Source: an uncultured Nesterenkonia sp. (lineage in GTDB: Bacteria; Actinomycetota; Actinomycetes; Actinomycetales; Micrococcaceae). From it: a stretch of DNA of 64,000 nt. Below the pieces are notes generated by a model that was not told the DNA's origin, searched no databases, and was given only the letters and a program-made list of their open reading frames with translations. This document shows positions 17,748 through 26,922 of the stretch, in pieces (the first letter of the stretch is position 1; each line of letters begins with the position of its first letter). Position numbers and translations under genes: made by a program. The DNA lies in NCBI GenBank assembly GCA_946222885.1, contig CAMIAK010000006.1, forward strand, positions 79,180-143,179. Direction: 5' to 3'.

Positions 17748-18653
17748 GTGATCTCCCCTGCCCGCGGTGTGCTGCTGATGCTGGTGGGCACCTTCGCGAT
17801 GGCGGCTTCGGCGGCGATCATCGCCGCCATCGACTCCGAGCCGATGAGCGTGGCCGCCTGGCGCTGCCTGCTGGCCTGCCCGATGCTCCTGCCCTTCGTC
17901 CTCTGGGAGCTGCGGCGCGTGGACCGCGGCTCAGCCCTTCCGGTGCGCACCCTGGTGGGTGCGGTGATCGGCGGCGTTGCCATCGGGGCCGACTATGCCT
18001 TCTACAACACTTCGATCATCGTGATCGGGGCCGGCATCGCGACGGTGCTGATCAATATCCAGCTGGTGATCCTGCCGCTGCTGGCCTGGGCGCTGGAGGG
18101 GGTGCGGCCCCCGCGGTCGCTGCTGTGGATCGTGCCCATGATGCTGCTCGGCGTGGCCCTGGCCGCCGGAGCCTTCGGCGAGGAGTCGCTGCACTGGGGC
18201 GCTGTGCTGGCCGGCCTGGCCGCGGGCACCTGTTATGCGGTCTATCTGGGGATCATCCGCCGGACCGCGCCGAAGACGCTGCGCCCGGCGCCCTTCACCG
18301 TGCTGACGGTGGTGTGCCTCTCCGCGGGGGTGGTCAGCCTCGGTGCGGCCGGGGTGAGCGGCCGCCTTGTGCTGCCGGAAGGTCTTGAGGGTTGGGCCTG
18401 GTTCGCCGCCCTTGCGCTCGTGGGGCAGGTCATCACCTATCTGTGCTTCAACATCGCGATGACGGGGATCAGCGAGATCACCTCGTCGACTCTGATGCTG
18501 CTCAGTGCCGTCTTCGCGGTGGGGCTCGACGTCGTGATCTTCGGGCGGGTGCCCACCGCCTGGCAGCTGGTGGGGTGTGCGCTGATCATCGCCGGGGCGT
18601 GGTTCGCCTCCGCGCGGAGGGCCCCGGGGGTGCCGCGCGATCAGGGCCGGTGA
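17748..18653 (+). CDS. EamA/DMT family transporter
   Basis: 301 residues with ten predicted helices in two repeated halves (EamA domains about 5-135 and 150-290), typical of the drug/metabolite transporter superfamily. Substrate unknown; relatives export amino acids, nucleosides or drugs. The GTG start lies seven bases after TAGGAT, hence probably leaderless. Confidence 0.88.
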   Translation: MISPARGVLLMLVGTFAMAASAAIIAAIDSEPMSVAAWRCLLACPMLLPFVLWELRRVDRGSALPVRTLVGAVIGGVAIGADYAFYNTSIIVIGAGIATVLINIQLVILPLLAWALEGVRPPRSLLWIVPMMLLGVALAAGAFGEESLHWGAVLAGLAAGTCYAVYLGIIRRTAPKTLRPAPFTVLTVVCLSAGVVSLGAAGVSGRLVLPEGLEGWAWFAALALVGQVITYLCFNIAMTGISEITSSTLMLLSAVFAVGLDVVIFGRVPTAWQLVGCALIIAGAWFASARRAPGVPRDQGR

Positions 18654-18669
18654 AGCGCTGTTCGATCCC

Positions 18670-18698
18670 TTGCCGTGCGTTATGTGAAATTGTACTCT
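18670..18698 (+). promoter_or_regulatory. Promoter of the OCD-family gene
   Basis: TTGCCG (18670-18675) and TACTCT (18693-18698) are 17 bases apart. The spacer holds TGTGAAAT, the same half-site found in the perfect operator dyad upstream of brnQ (23170-23183), and TACTC/GAGTA forms a small dyad over the -10 box. Shared control by the local GntR regulator is a reasonable inference. Confidence 0.5.
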
Positions 18699-18753
18699 GA
18701 GAGGAGTATCCGCCCCGCGGGGCACGACGCCGGCATGAGATGAGTAGGTCGCA

Positions 18754-19686
18754 GTGAGCCAGATCCCCCAGAGCCTTCCCTTCCTCGGCGCTGAGGAGGT
18801 CCGCCGCCAGATCGGCCCGGACGTTGCCCGGCAGCTCGTGGAGAAGGCACTGCTGGAGGGCTTCGACCCCGCTGAGGATCCCGCCCGCAGCCACATCGCC
18901 GCCGGCAGGGGGCATCTGCTCCTGATGCCCTCCTCCCTGGGCGAGTGGGTCGGGGTGAAGATCGCCTCCGTGGCACCGGAGAACCCCTCCCGTGGACTGC
19001 CGCGCATCCAGGCCGTGTACCTGCTCATGGACGCCGAGACCCTCACGCCGCAGTTCCTCCTGGAGGGCTCGGTGCTCACTGCCCTGCGTACCCCCGCCAC
19101 CACCGCCGTCGCCTGCGACCGGCTGGCGGCACAGGACGCCTCCCGCCTGCTGGTCTTCGGCTCGGGGCCCCAAGCGGTGGAGCACGTGATCGCGCTGCAG
19201 GCCATCCGCCCGCTGCAGCAGATCCGATTGGTGGGGCGGAACCCGGAGCGGGCCCGTCCCGCGTTGGAGGAGCTGGCCGCCCGCGGCGTCGCCGCAGAGC
19301 TGGGCTCGGCTGAGGACGTCGCGGAGGCCGACATCGTCGTCTGCGCCACCTCAGCCGCAGAGCCGCTCTTCGATCACACGCTCATCCGCGACGGCGCCTG
19401 CGTGGCCGCCATGGGCTCGCATGAGCCCGACCGCCGGGAGCTCCCCGGCGAGCTGCTGGGCCGGTCACAGGTAGTCGTCGAGGACCGGGGCGCCGCTCTG
19501 CGTGAGGCCGGCGATGTGGTCCTTGCTGCGCAGGAGGGGAACCTCCGCGTGGAGGAGCTGCATGACCTCGCCTCCCTGGTCCGCGGGGAGGCCGTCCGTG
19601 CGGAGGACCGCCCGAACGTCTTCAAAGGGACGGGCATGTCCTGGCAGGACCTGGCGGTGGTCTCCGGGCTGCAACCTCCCGTTTGA
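18754..19686 (+). CDS. Ornithine cyclodeaminase / mu-crystallin family protein
   Basis: 310 residues. Motifs include GVKIASVAPEN with the family Lys, the RTPATTAVA segment, the dinucleotide site FGSGPQAVEHV and GSHEPDRREL. The family comprises ornithine cyclodeaminase (ornithine to proline), delta1-pyrroline-2-carboxylate reductases and other ketimine reductases or amino-acid dehydrogenases; sequence alone does not separate them. It converges on a D-amino-acid dehydrogenase gene, with putA nearby, which favours a role feeding L-proline to PutA. The start is a GTG with TAGG upstream. Confidence 0.85.
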   Translation: MSQIPQSLPFLGAEEVRRQIGPDVARQLVEKALLEGFDPAEDPARSHIAAGRGHLLLMPSSLGEWVGVKIASVAPENPSRGLPRIQAVYLLMDAETLTPQFLLEGSVLTALRTPATTAVACDRLAAQDASRLLVFGSGPQAVEHVIALQAIRPLQQIRLVGRNPERARPALEELAARGVAAELGSAEDVAEADIVVCATSAAEPLFDHTLIRDGACVAAMGSHEPDRRELPGELLGRSQVVVEDRGAALREAGDVVLAAQEGNLRVEELHDLASLVRGEAVRAEDRPNVFKGTGMSWQDLAVVSGLQPPV

Positions 19687-19699
19687 GGAAGCCCAGGCC

Positions 19700-20914
19700 T
19701 CAGCGGAGAATCTCGGAGACCAGTGCGGACACCTGTTCCGCAGTGGCGGGAGCTAGGGTCATGCCCAGCGTGCCGTGGCCCGTGGCCGCGGAGAGATTCG
19801 GAGCGAGGTGCCGGACGATTGGTTCGCCGCTGGGGGTCATCGGGCGCGCGCCTCGCCAGGTGCTCACCGGCTCGCCGAGTTCCCGCAGTGCTGGAAGCAG
19901 CTTCTGGGCGGATTCCCTCAGCGCAACGATCTGCTCCTGCTGAGGTTGGGTGCTGTGGGTGCCTCCGAACTCCATGCCGCCGGTCACCCGCACCGAATCC
20001 TGGGCGGCGTTGATGATCACGTGGTCCTCGATGCTCATCAGCAGCCGTGAGGCCAGAGCGGTCTCGGCCCGGAACAGGGCGTTCCAGCCGAAGGCCGGCT
20101 CCACGGGAAGGGTGGAACGGAAGAGTGCCCCAACTTCCCGGCTCTGGGCGCCGGCGGCTAACACGATGTGCCGGGCGCGATGTTCTTTTCCGCCCTGAGT
20201 GGTCACGGCTCTTACGCGGCCTGAGCGCTCCTGGTCCGCTGAGACAACCCGGTCATGGTGGAAGTCCACGCCATGGCGGACACAGGCTGTACGTACCTGA
20301 GCGGTCAGATGCGTGGGGTCCATGGCGACGTCGTCGTGGTAGAAGACGCCGCCGACATGCCCCGGGCCCAGGCCCGGTTCCGCTTGCCGGAGCTCAGAGG
20401 GACTGAGAACGTCGTGGCCGATGCCCAACGACGTCAAGGACTCTGCGGCCTGCCGCTGAACTTCCAGGGCAGTCTTGGTGCGTGCTGCATAGAGCCACCC
20501 CGTGTGCCGCAACATCAGGTCCAGCTCCTCCCGCTCAGAGAGGCGGTCATACAGGGCCAGGCTGCGCAGCGCCATGCGATGGATGCCGGAGGCCGAGCGT
20601 ATGGCGCGTCCGGGGCGGGAGGCTATGGTGAAGCGGACGAACCAGGAGAGTGTCCTGGGGGAGAGGGGGCGGCCGAACTCGACCTCGTGGCCGAGTCCCG
20701 CCAGCGAACGAATCCCGTTGATGACCGATTCCGGCGTGGACATAGGTTTGGCGTAGCTGATCGCCAGGATCCCAGCATTGCCCTCCGAGGCGCTCGCGCC
20801 GCCGCCATCGCCGATGACTGTGACGCTGTGACCGGCCAGGGCAAGCTCATAGGCGGCGGTGCTGCCGACGATGCCGTCGCCAATCACGAGGATGTCTGTG
20901 GAAACGGATCCCAA
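19700..20914 (-). CDS. FAD-dependent D-amino acid dehydrogenase (DadA-like)
   Basis: 404 residues of the DAO family. The N-terminal FAD fingerprint is VIGDGIVGSTAAYELALAGHSV, with Asp in place of the usual Ala/Gly at the second variable position. HIVLAAGAQSREV and the C-terminal GARPMTPSGEPIV and ATGHGTLGMTLAPATAE blocks match DadA-type enzymes, which oxidise D-amino acids (D-proline in some members) and pass electrons to the respiratory chain. The start is a TTG with no better alternative. It lies 36 bases after the GntR gene and is probably cotranscribed with it. Confidence 0.88.
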   Translation of the reverse strand: MGSVSTDILVIGDGIVGSTAAYELALAGHSVTVIGDGGGASASEGNAGILAISYAKPMSTPESVINGIRSLAGLGHEVEFGRPLSPRTLSWFVRFTIASRPGRAIRSASGIHRMALRSLALYDRLSEREELDLMLRHTGWLYAARTKTALEVQRQAAESLTSLGIGHDVLSPSELRQAEPGLGPGHVGGVFYHDDVAMDPTHLTAQVRTACVRHGVDFHHDRVVSADQERSGRVRAVTTQGGKEHRARHIVLAAGAQSREVGALFRSTLPVEPAFGWNALFRAETALASRLLMSIEDHVIINAAQDSVRVTGGMEFGGTHSTQPQQEQIVALRESAQKLLPALRELGEPVSTWRGARPMTPSGEPIVRHLAPNLSAATGHGTLGMTLAPATAEQVSALVSEILR

Positions 20915-20950
20915 CGAGGGGTGCCCTTTCTGCTCTTTTGTTCCGCTCTT

Positions 20951-21646
20951 CTAGCGGGGATCGTCCGCAGCCCAGTCGGTGCGGACGTGCCCGATATGTC
21001 GACGGACCAGATTCTTCAACTCTTCGGCTTTTCCTTGCTGGGCCAGATCCACCATCTCTGCGTGTTCGTAGGTGTGACCCAACAGCTCACCGGATCTGGC
21101 CAGCCGTTCCAAGCCGTATAAGCGGCTCTTGTGGCGTAGGCTCTGCACAGTGTTCACGGCCACAGCGTTGCCGTGGAGTTCGAGAAAACTGAGGTGGAAC
21201 TCCGTATCCGCAGCGATATAAGTGACCAAGTCGTCCTCAGCCGCGGCGTCCTCGAGCCGGCGTGTGAGCTCCCGGAGCTCCTCCAGGGCGCTGTGTTTCT
21301 CTGGGCTCATGCCCGCAGCCACTTCACCCATCAGGGGAACCTCCAGCAGGAGGCGGGTCTCCACCAGCTCGTCGAGCTCCTCCGCGGAGACGTCTTTCAC
21401 CTTGAACCCTTTGTTGTGGGCGACCTCCACCAGGCCCTCGCGGACCAGGCTCTGCATGGCCTCGCGGACCGGGGTGGCGGAGACCCCGAGCATCTCGGCC
21501 AGGGAAGGTGCCGAGTAGAGAACTCCTGGACGCATCACCCCCGATATAACTGCGGCCCGCAGCTGTTCGGAAACCTGGTCCCGCAGAGAACGGTTCCGAG
21601 AGAGTGAGGAGAAGGGGAGGTCACCGGTGAGGAAGGTCGGGGGCAT
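20951..21646 (-). CDS. GntR/FadR-family regulator (FCD domain)
   Basis: 231 residues from the ATG at 21646, which has CGGAGA eight bases upstream; the open frame continues upstream without support. An N-terminal winged helix (about 18-80, including SLAEMLGVSATPVREAMQSLVREGLV) is followed by an all-helical FCD ligand domain with the metal-binding pattern DTEFHLS near residue 140. It stands between brnQ and dadA, so local control of this cluster by an amino acid or keto acid is likely. The dyad at 23170-23183 is a candidate binding site. Confidence 0.9.
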   Translation of the reverse strand: MPPTFLTGDLPFSSLSRNRSLRDQVSEQLRAAVISGVMRPGVLYSAPSLAEMLGVSATPVREAMQSLVREGLVEVAHNKGFKVKDVSAEELDELVETRLLLEVPLMGEVAAGMSPEKHSALEELRELTRRLEDAAAEDDLVTYIAADTEFHLSFLELHGNAVAVNTVQSLRHKSRLYGLERLARSGELLGHTYEHAEMVDLAQQGKAEELKNLVRRHIGHVRTDWAADDPR

Positions 21647-21750
21647 GGTTCTGGTCTCCGGAGGTGCGGCAGGCTGGGGCTGCTGGTGTGGCTGGCCGCC
21701 AAGAGACTGGCAGCGCGACTCCTGCCATCGTAGCCGGGTCACGGCGGCCT

Positions 21751-23109
21751 TCACGTTTGCAGGACCTTGCCGTCCAGATCATACCGGCGTGGTGATTCTT
21801 TCCGCGCCGCAGCCACGACGAACCCGATGATCCCTCCCAGCAGCGCGGGGAGGATCCATCCCCCGCCTCCTTCGAAAAGCGGGACAAAGGATAGCGCCTG
21901 ATCGATCCGCTCGGTGAATAAGCCTGTCTGCTTCACCGCGTCGGCCGCAGCGATGATGCTGGCGCCCGCCATGGCGCCTATATACACGGCTTGGTGTCCT
22001 CCGAATAGGTTGTTGGTGAGTACCAGCGCGATCAGCGTGATGGCCATGGGGTAGAGCAGGAACAGAATGGGGATGGCCATGTCGAGGATGGTCGCCAGGC
22101 CGAAGTTGGTGATTACCAGGCTGAGCAGGGCGAGCAGGTAGATCCATCCCTTGTAGGACACGGCGGGAAAGATGCGGCTGAAATACTCTGCTACGGCGGA
22201 GAGGCAGGCGATGTTGGTGGTTAAGCCCGTGAGGAAAATGACGGTTCCAATCATGAGCAGGCCCGCATAGCCCAGTAGGTGGCGGGAGGACTCGGCCAGC
22301 ACGGCGCCGCCGTTGTCCAGGTAGCCGATGGCGTCCACGCTGGTCGCGCCGATCCAAGCCAAGGCGATGTGAAGCAGGGAGAGACCTACCACGGTGATGA
22401 TCCCCGCCTTGATGAAGACCGAAGTAGTCTCTTCTCGTGTGGTAACGCCGAGGGCCCGCACGGAGTGAAGGAAGATGGCTCCGAAGACGAAGGCCGCCAA
22501 CACGTCCATGGTGAAGTAGCCCTCAGTGAAGCCGGCCAGGAAGGCCCCCTCCGTGTAGGGTTCCAGAGCCTCTCCGGCCTCCCCCAGCGGGGAGAAGAGA
22601 GCGCGCAGGATGATGATCAGGAGCAGGATCGAGAACACGGGAGTGATCATTTTGCCGAGCCGGTCCACGAACTTGCTGGGGTTCAGCGAGAGGATGACGG
22701 TGAGGGTGATGAACGCGGCTGAGAAGCCGAAGAGGACCCACGGCGCGACGGTCCCAGAGAGGTCAAGATTCGGTAGGACCGAGACTTCGTAGACCACGGA
22801 GGTGGTCCGGGGGATCACGTAGATGGGACCCAGGGTCAGGAACAAAAGGACACAAAAGACCACGCTGAAGGCCGGATGGACCCGGTCGGCGAGTAGCTCG
22901 ACTCGTCCGCCGGCCATAGCCAGGGCGATGATGGCTAGCAGTACGAGACCCACGCCGGTGACGAGGAAGCCAGACATCGGGATCCAGACGTTCTCACCGG
23001 CCTCCTGGCCGACCATGGGGGCGAAGATCGTGTTCCCCGCGCCCAGGAACATCGCCAGCAGCATCAGTCCGACGGCCAGGAGCTGGAGCGGCGAAAGACG
23101 GGTTTTCAT
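21751..23109 (-). CDS. brnQ: Branched-chain amino acid:sodium symporter BrnQ
   Basis: 452 residues, about twelve helices, LIVCS family. The N-terminal LMLLAMFLGAGNTIFAP segment and the GLTTNIACLSAVAEYFS segment are characteristic. The family takes up Leu, Ile and Val; some members also carry proline. Its start follows AGAGGGG. It is separated from putA by a strong terminator and has its own promoter with a perfect operator dyad, which argues for independent control. Base composition is slightly lower in GC than putA. Confidence 0.93.
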   Translation of the reverse strand: MKTRLSPLQLLAVGLMLLAMFLGAGNTIFAPMVGQEAGENVWIPMSGFLVTGVGLVLLAIIALAMAGGRVELLADRVHPAFSVVFCVLLFLTLGPIYVIPRTTSVVYEVSVLPNLDLSGTVAPWVLFGFSAAFITLTVILSLNPSKFVDRLGKMITPVFSILLLIIILRALFSPLGEAGEALEPYTEGAFLAGFTEGYFTMDVLAAFVFGAIFLHSVRALGVTTREETTSVFIKAGIITVVGLSLLHIALAWIGATSVDAIGYLDNGGAVLAESSRHLLGYAGLLMIGTVIFLTGLTTNIACLSAVAEYFSRIFPAVSYKGWIYLLALLSLVITNFGLATILDMAIPILFLLYPMAITLIALVLTNNLFGGHQAVYIGAMAGASIIAAADAVKQTGLFTERIDQALSFVPLFEGGGGWILPALLGGIIGFVVAAARKESPRRYDLDGKVLQT

Positions 23110-23160
23110 TGGGTCCCCTCTGGAGTAGTGGTGCAGCGCACGTCCAAAGACGTTTCTGCG

Positions 23161-23202
23161 ATCCTACGATGTGAAATTTCACAGTGCAATTACATAATGT
23201 AA
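23161..23202 (-). promoter_or_regulatory. brnQ promoter with operator dyads
   Basis: On the minus strand TTGCAC (23189-23184), a 17-base spacer and TAGGAT (23166-23161) form a good promoter. The spacer contains the perfect 14-base dyad TGTGAAATTTCACA (23170-23183). A second perfect dyad, TTACATAATGTAA (23190-23202), lies immediately upstream. A repressor bound in the spacer would block RNA polymerase. The likely binder is the GntR protein encoded two genes downstream. Confidence 0.65.
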
Positions 23203-23256
23203 ACACTATGTTTCGTCGCTCCTGTGGCGGCGAACACGGAGTCTCCGGGGCATAAA

Positions 23257-23290
23257 GAGAGGGGCTGAGCCTGATGGCTCAGCCCCTCTC
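23257..23290 (-). terminator. Terminator of putA
   Basis: A perfect 15-bp stem, GAGAGGGGCTGAGCC with its complement, encloses a four-base TGAT loop. It begins 17 bases beyond the putA stop codon and lies between putA and the brnQ promoter. Confidence 0.85.
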
Positions 23291-23306
23291 CTGGAGTGTG
23301 AGGACG

Positions 23307-26300
23307 CTACTTCTTCAGCTCCTCCGCCAGGTCATGGAAGCGTCGGCTCGGGTTGCCGAAGCGGTGCAGCGTCATGGACACCGACTGCTCCTTCACCCAG
23401 TACCGCAGCTCCACCCGGCCGGAGGAGGTGACGGCGTCGTCCAGCAGGGCGACCTCCGGGCGGGAGGCGACCTGCTCGCGCACGTCCCCGTCCAGGGTGC
23501 CCACCACGCGCACCCGGACGCCGATACCGGCGTCGTAGGCGCCGGAGGCGAGCTTCCCGGCGAAGGATGCGTCGGCCTCCTTGGTCGCTCCCACGCCCAT
23601 CTCGGAGGCCAGGGTCTTCACAGCCTTCTTGGTCTCCTTCTCCACGCTGGGAGCGTAGGAGATGGTGACCGGCGCTCCCGCCACCGTGGCCGCAGCCAGG
23701 GTGCGGACCACCTCACGGGCGGGGGCGTCCTCGGCCACCCGCAGGAGCACCTCCTGGCTGCGGTAGCGGAAGATGTTCGCCTCGGAGTCCAGCCCGGTCC
23801 GGTCCTGGGCGGTGCTGAACTCCCGATCCCACCAGCGCGCGTCATCGGCGGCGGCGGTGCGGACCCAGGCGAGGTCCTCCTCACCCAGCAGGTCCTTGTC
23901 CCGCACGGCGGTGAGCAGCCCGGCGGCCGCGCTGGAGATGGCGTTCTTCGGGGCAGGGGTGCCCGGGACGTCATTCCACTCCCCGAAGAGCATGAGATAG
24001 TTCGGCCCGCCGGCCTTGGAGCCCAGGCCCACTGAGGACTTCTTCCAGCCGCCGAAGGGTTGGCGCTGGACGATCGCCCCGGTGATGCCGCGGTTCACAT
24101 AGGCGTTGCCCACCTGAACCTGCTCCAGCCACTGCTCCACCTCGGTGGTCTCCAGGGAGTGGATGCCGCCGGTCAGCCCGTAGTCCACGGCGTTCTGGAA
24201 CTCGATGGCCTCATCCAGGTCCTTGGCCTCCATGAGGCCCAGGACGGGTCCGAACACCTCGGTCAGGTGGAAGAAGCTGCCGGGCTTCACGCCGGTCTTG
24301 ATGCCGGGGCTCCACAGGCGGCCGGAGTCGTCCAGCTGCTTGGGCTCGAGCAGCCAGGACTCCCCCGGCTCCAGGGTGGTCAGCGCGCGCTTGAGCTTCT
24401 CGGAGGGAAGCTCGGTCAGCGGCCCCACCGTGGCGGAGAGATTCTGCGGCCAGTCCACCACCATCGACGACGCCGCATCGATCAGCTGCCGGCGGAAGCG
24501 CTCAGACTTCGCCACCGAGCCCACCAGGATGCCCAGCGATGCCGCTGAGCACTTCTGGCCGGCGTGGCCGAAGGCCGAGTAGACCAGGTCGGCCACGGCC
24601 AGGTCGCGGTCGGCGGCCGGGGTGATGATCATGGCGTCCTTGCCGGAGGTCTCCGCGTTGATGTTCAGCTCAGGCTTCCAGGAGCGGAACAGGGCGGCGG
24701 TCTCGGAGGCGCCGGTGAGGATCACACGGTCGACGCCGTCGTGGGAGATCAGCTTCTTCCCGGCCTCGGACTCGTCCGGGTAGACACCGTGGAGCACTTC
24801 GCGCGGCACACCGGCGTCCCACAGGCACTCCAGCAGCGCCATGGAGCAGTGCGGCGTCGGGTTCGAGGGCTTATGGATGACGGCGGAGCCCACAGCCAGT
24901 CCGGCGACGGTGCCGCCGGTGGGGATGGCCAGCGGGAAGTTCCACGGAGGGGTGATCAGCACCAGCCGGTCCGGGGTGAACTCGGCGTTGCCGACCTGCT
25001 CCAGCTCCAGCGCACGGTGGGCGTAGTAGCGGATGAAGTCGATGGCCTCGGAGATCTCCGGATCCGACTGAGCCACGGACTTGCCCACCTCGGCGGCGGC
25101 GACGGAGGCCAGATGCCCGCGGCGGGAGGCCATGATGTCGGCTGCGCGGTAGAGGATGCGTGCACGCTCGATGGCGGGGCGGGCGGCCCAGTCCGCAGCG
25201 GCGGCGCGGGCGTCCTCCACCAAGGAGTCCACGTCCTGCTCGGTGAGCTTCTCCGGCAGGGACTGCTTGGCCAGCCACTCGGGCGTGGCGCGCTCGACGA
25301 CCTGCTCGGCCCAGCGCTGGTTGGCCTCCAGGGCCGGGTTGGTGTCCGGCTCGTTCTCGAAGGCGGGGAGCTGGCCGATGCTGTAGTCGGCCGGTTCGCG
25401 CTGCTCCTCGGCCAGACGGTCCTGGGTGTGCTGGGCCGACGGCGGGGTCTCGCCGTCGCGCTCGATGATCTCCGCCAGGGAGCCGACCGAGCTGCGGAAG
25501 CGCTCGGCCTCCCGCTGGAAGATCTCCGAGCCCCGGCCCTCCTCGTCCACGGAGAGGTCGAAGATGCCGGACATGAAGTTCTCGCTGGCGGCGTTCTCCT
25601 CCAGGCGGCGGACCAGATAGGAGATCGCGACGTCGAACTCGGCCGGACGCACGGCAGGAACATAGAGCAGCAGCTGCCCCACGTCCTCGCTGATGGGGCC
25701 CTGCTGCTCGGCGGCCATGCCCTGGAGCATCTCGAACTCCAGGCGCTGGCTGACGCCGCGCTCGGCGCCCAGCAGGTGGGCGAAGGCGATGTCGAAGAGG
25801 TTGTGGCCGGCCACGCCCAGACGCACGCCCTTCATGCGCTCAGCGGTCAGCAGCCAGTGCAGCACGCGCTTGTAGTTGGCGTCGGAGGCCTCCTTGGACT
25901 CACAGGTGACCACCGGCCAGTCGTGGATGTCCCCGTGGACCCGCTCCATGGCCAGGTTGGCTCCCTTGACCAGGCGGATCTTGATGCCGGCGCCGCCCTC
26001 GGCCACACGGGCGTTGGCGAACTCGGTGAGCTCCTGGACCGCGGCCAGGGCGTCCGGCAGGTAGGCCTGGATGACGATGCCGCCCTCGTAGTGCTTGGTC
26101 TCGGGCAGGGAGAGCAGGCGTTTGAACACGGCGATGGTCAGCCGCAGATCCCCGTACTCCTCCATGTCCAGGTTGATGAACTTCGCGCCCGCAGGAGCCT
26201 TGGCGGCCTCGGTGTAGAGCGGGACCAGGCGCTCGACCACATAGTCCACGGACTCCTCGAAGCCCCACATGGAGATCTGTGAGGCGATGGAGGACGCCTT

Positions 26301-26843
26301 GATGGAGACGTAGTCGACGTCGTCGCGGCGCAGCAGCCGGACCGTGTCCTCCAGGTGCTTGTCGGCCTCCTCCTCGCCGAGGACGGCCTCGCCCAGCAGG
26401 TTGATGTTCAGGCGGTGGCCGTCCTTCCTGATCTCGGAGACGGCCTTGCCGAACTGCTTGTCCCGGGCGTCGACCACCATGTGGCCCACCATGGAGCGCA
26501 TCCGGGTGCGGGCGGCGGGGACGACGACGTCGGGCATCAGCTTCCCGAGCTTGGAGCCGGTCTGGATCTGGGCGCGGTCCAGGGCGGAGAGGGTGTCGGG
26601 GGCGAGCTCGCCGAGTTCGGAGAGCGCCTGGGCGGCGGCCTTGGGGTCCTCGGTGCGGATCACCCGGTCCACGAAGCCGACGGTGAAGTCGAGCCCGGTG
26701 GGGTGGGAGAGGACCTGGGAGAGGCGCTGGGCAGAGGCGTGGGGCTTGGCCCCGGACTCCTGTGTGGCGCGAAGCCAGCGGGTGACCTTCTCCACGGAGG
26801 CGTCGGCCAGCCGGTTCAGTTCGGTGCGGATCTCATCAGACAT
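23307..26843 (-). CDS. putA: Bifunctional proline dehydrogenase / P5C dehydrogenase (PutA)
   Basis: 1178 residues from the ATG at 26843 (a GTG at 26864 would add seven). Residues about 20-430 form the proline dehydrogenase barrel, with KFINLDMEEYGD, RLVKGAN and the C-terminal LLYVPAVRP region in place. Residues about 500-1020 form the aldehyde dehydrogenase domain: PPWNFPLAIPTGG, NINAETSGKDA, and the catalytic Cys in GHAGQKCSAAS. A further C-terminal domain of about 150 residues follows. There is no N-terminal ribbon-helix-helix domain, so it is not self-regulating. It oxidises proline to glutamate, with electrons to quinone and NAD. A regulator is transcribed divergently. Confidence 0.96.
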   Translation of the reverse strand: MSDEIRTELNRLADASVEKVTRWLRATQESGAKPHASAQRLSQVLSHPTGLDFTVGFVDRVIRTEDPKAAAQALSELGELAPDTLSALDRAQIQTGSKLGKLMPDVVVPAARTRMRSMVGHMVVDARDKQFGKAVSEIRKDGHRLNINLLGEAVLGEEEADKHLEDTVRLLRRDDVDYVSIKASSIASQISMWGFEESVDYVVERLVPLYTEAAKAPAGAKFINLDMEEYGDLRLTIAVFKRLLSLPETKHYEGGIVIQAYLPDALAAVQELTEFANARVAEGGAGIKIRLVKGANLAMERVHGDIHDWPVVTCESKEASDANYKRVLHWLLTAERMKGVRLGVAGHNLFDIAFAHLLGAERGVSQRLEFEMLQGMAAEQQGPISEDVGQLLLYVPAVRPAEFDVAISYLVRRLEENAASENFMSGIFDLSVDEEGRGSEIFQREAERFRSSVGSLAEIIERDGETPPSAQHTQDRLAEEQREPADYSIGQLPAFENEPDTNPALEANQRWAEQVVERATPEWLAKQSLPEKLTEQDVDSLVEDARAAAADWAARPAIERARILYRAADIMASRRGHLASVAAAEVGKSVAQSDPEISEAIDFIRYYAHRALELEQVGNAEFTPDRLVLITPPWNFPLAIPTGGTVAGLAVGSAVIHKPSNPTPHCSMALLECLWDAGVPREVLHGVYPDESEAGKKLISHDGVDRVILTGASETAALFRSWKPELNINAETSGKDAMIITPAADRDLAVADLVYSAFGHAGQKCSAASLGILVGSVAKSERFRRQLIDAASSMVVDWPQNLSATVGPLTELPSEKLKRALTTLEPGESWLLEPKQLDDSGRLWSPGIKTGVKPGSFFHLTEVFGPVLGLMEAKDLDEAIEFQNAVDYGLTGGIHSLETTEVEQWLEQVQVGNAYVNRGITGAIVQRQPFGGWKKSSVGLGSKAGGPNYLMLFGEWNDVPGTPAPKNAISSAAAGLLTAVRDKDLLGEEDLAWVRTAAADDARWWDREFSTAQDRTGLDSEANIFRYRSQEVLLRVAEDAPAREVVRTLAAATVAGAPVTISYAPSVEKETKKAVKTLASEMGVGATKEADASFAGKLASGAYDAGIGVRVRVVGTLDGDVREQVASRPEVALLDDAVTSSGRVELRYWVKEQSVSMTLHRFGNPSRRFHDLAEELKK

Positions 26844-26922
26844 GGGTTCAGTGTGATCCGGCACGCGGCGCGGCGGAACCTTTCGACGAGCAGTCGTGCA
26901 CAGAATGAGTCAGAATAGGGGA

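Noticed and set aside
23170..23183. CRP/GlxR site (TGTGA-N6-TCACA)
   Set aside because: The spacing between the half-sites is four bases, not six; a local GntR operator is more likely.
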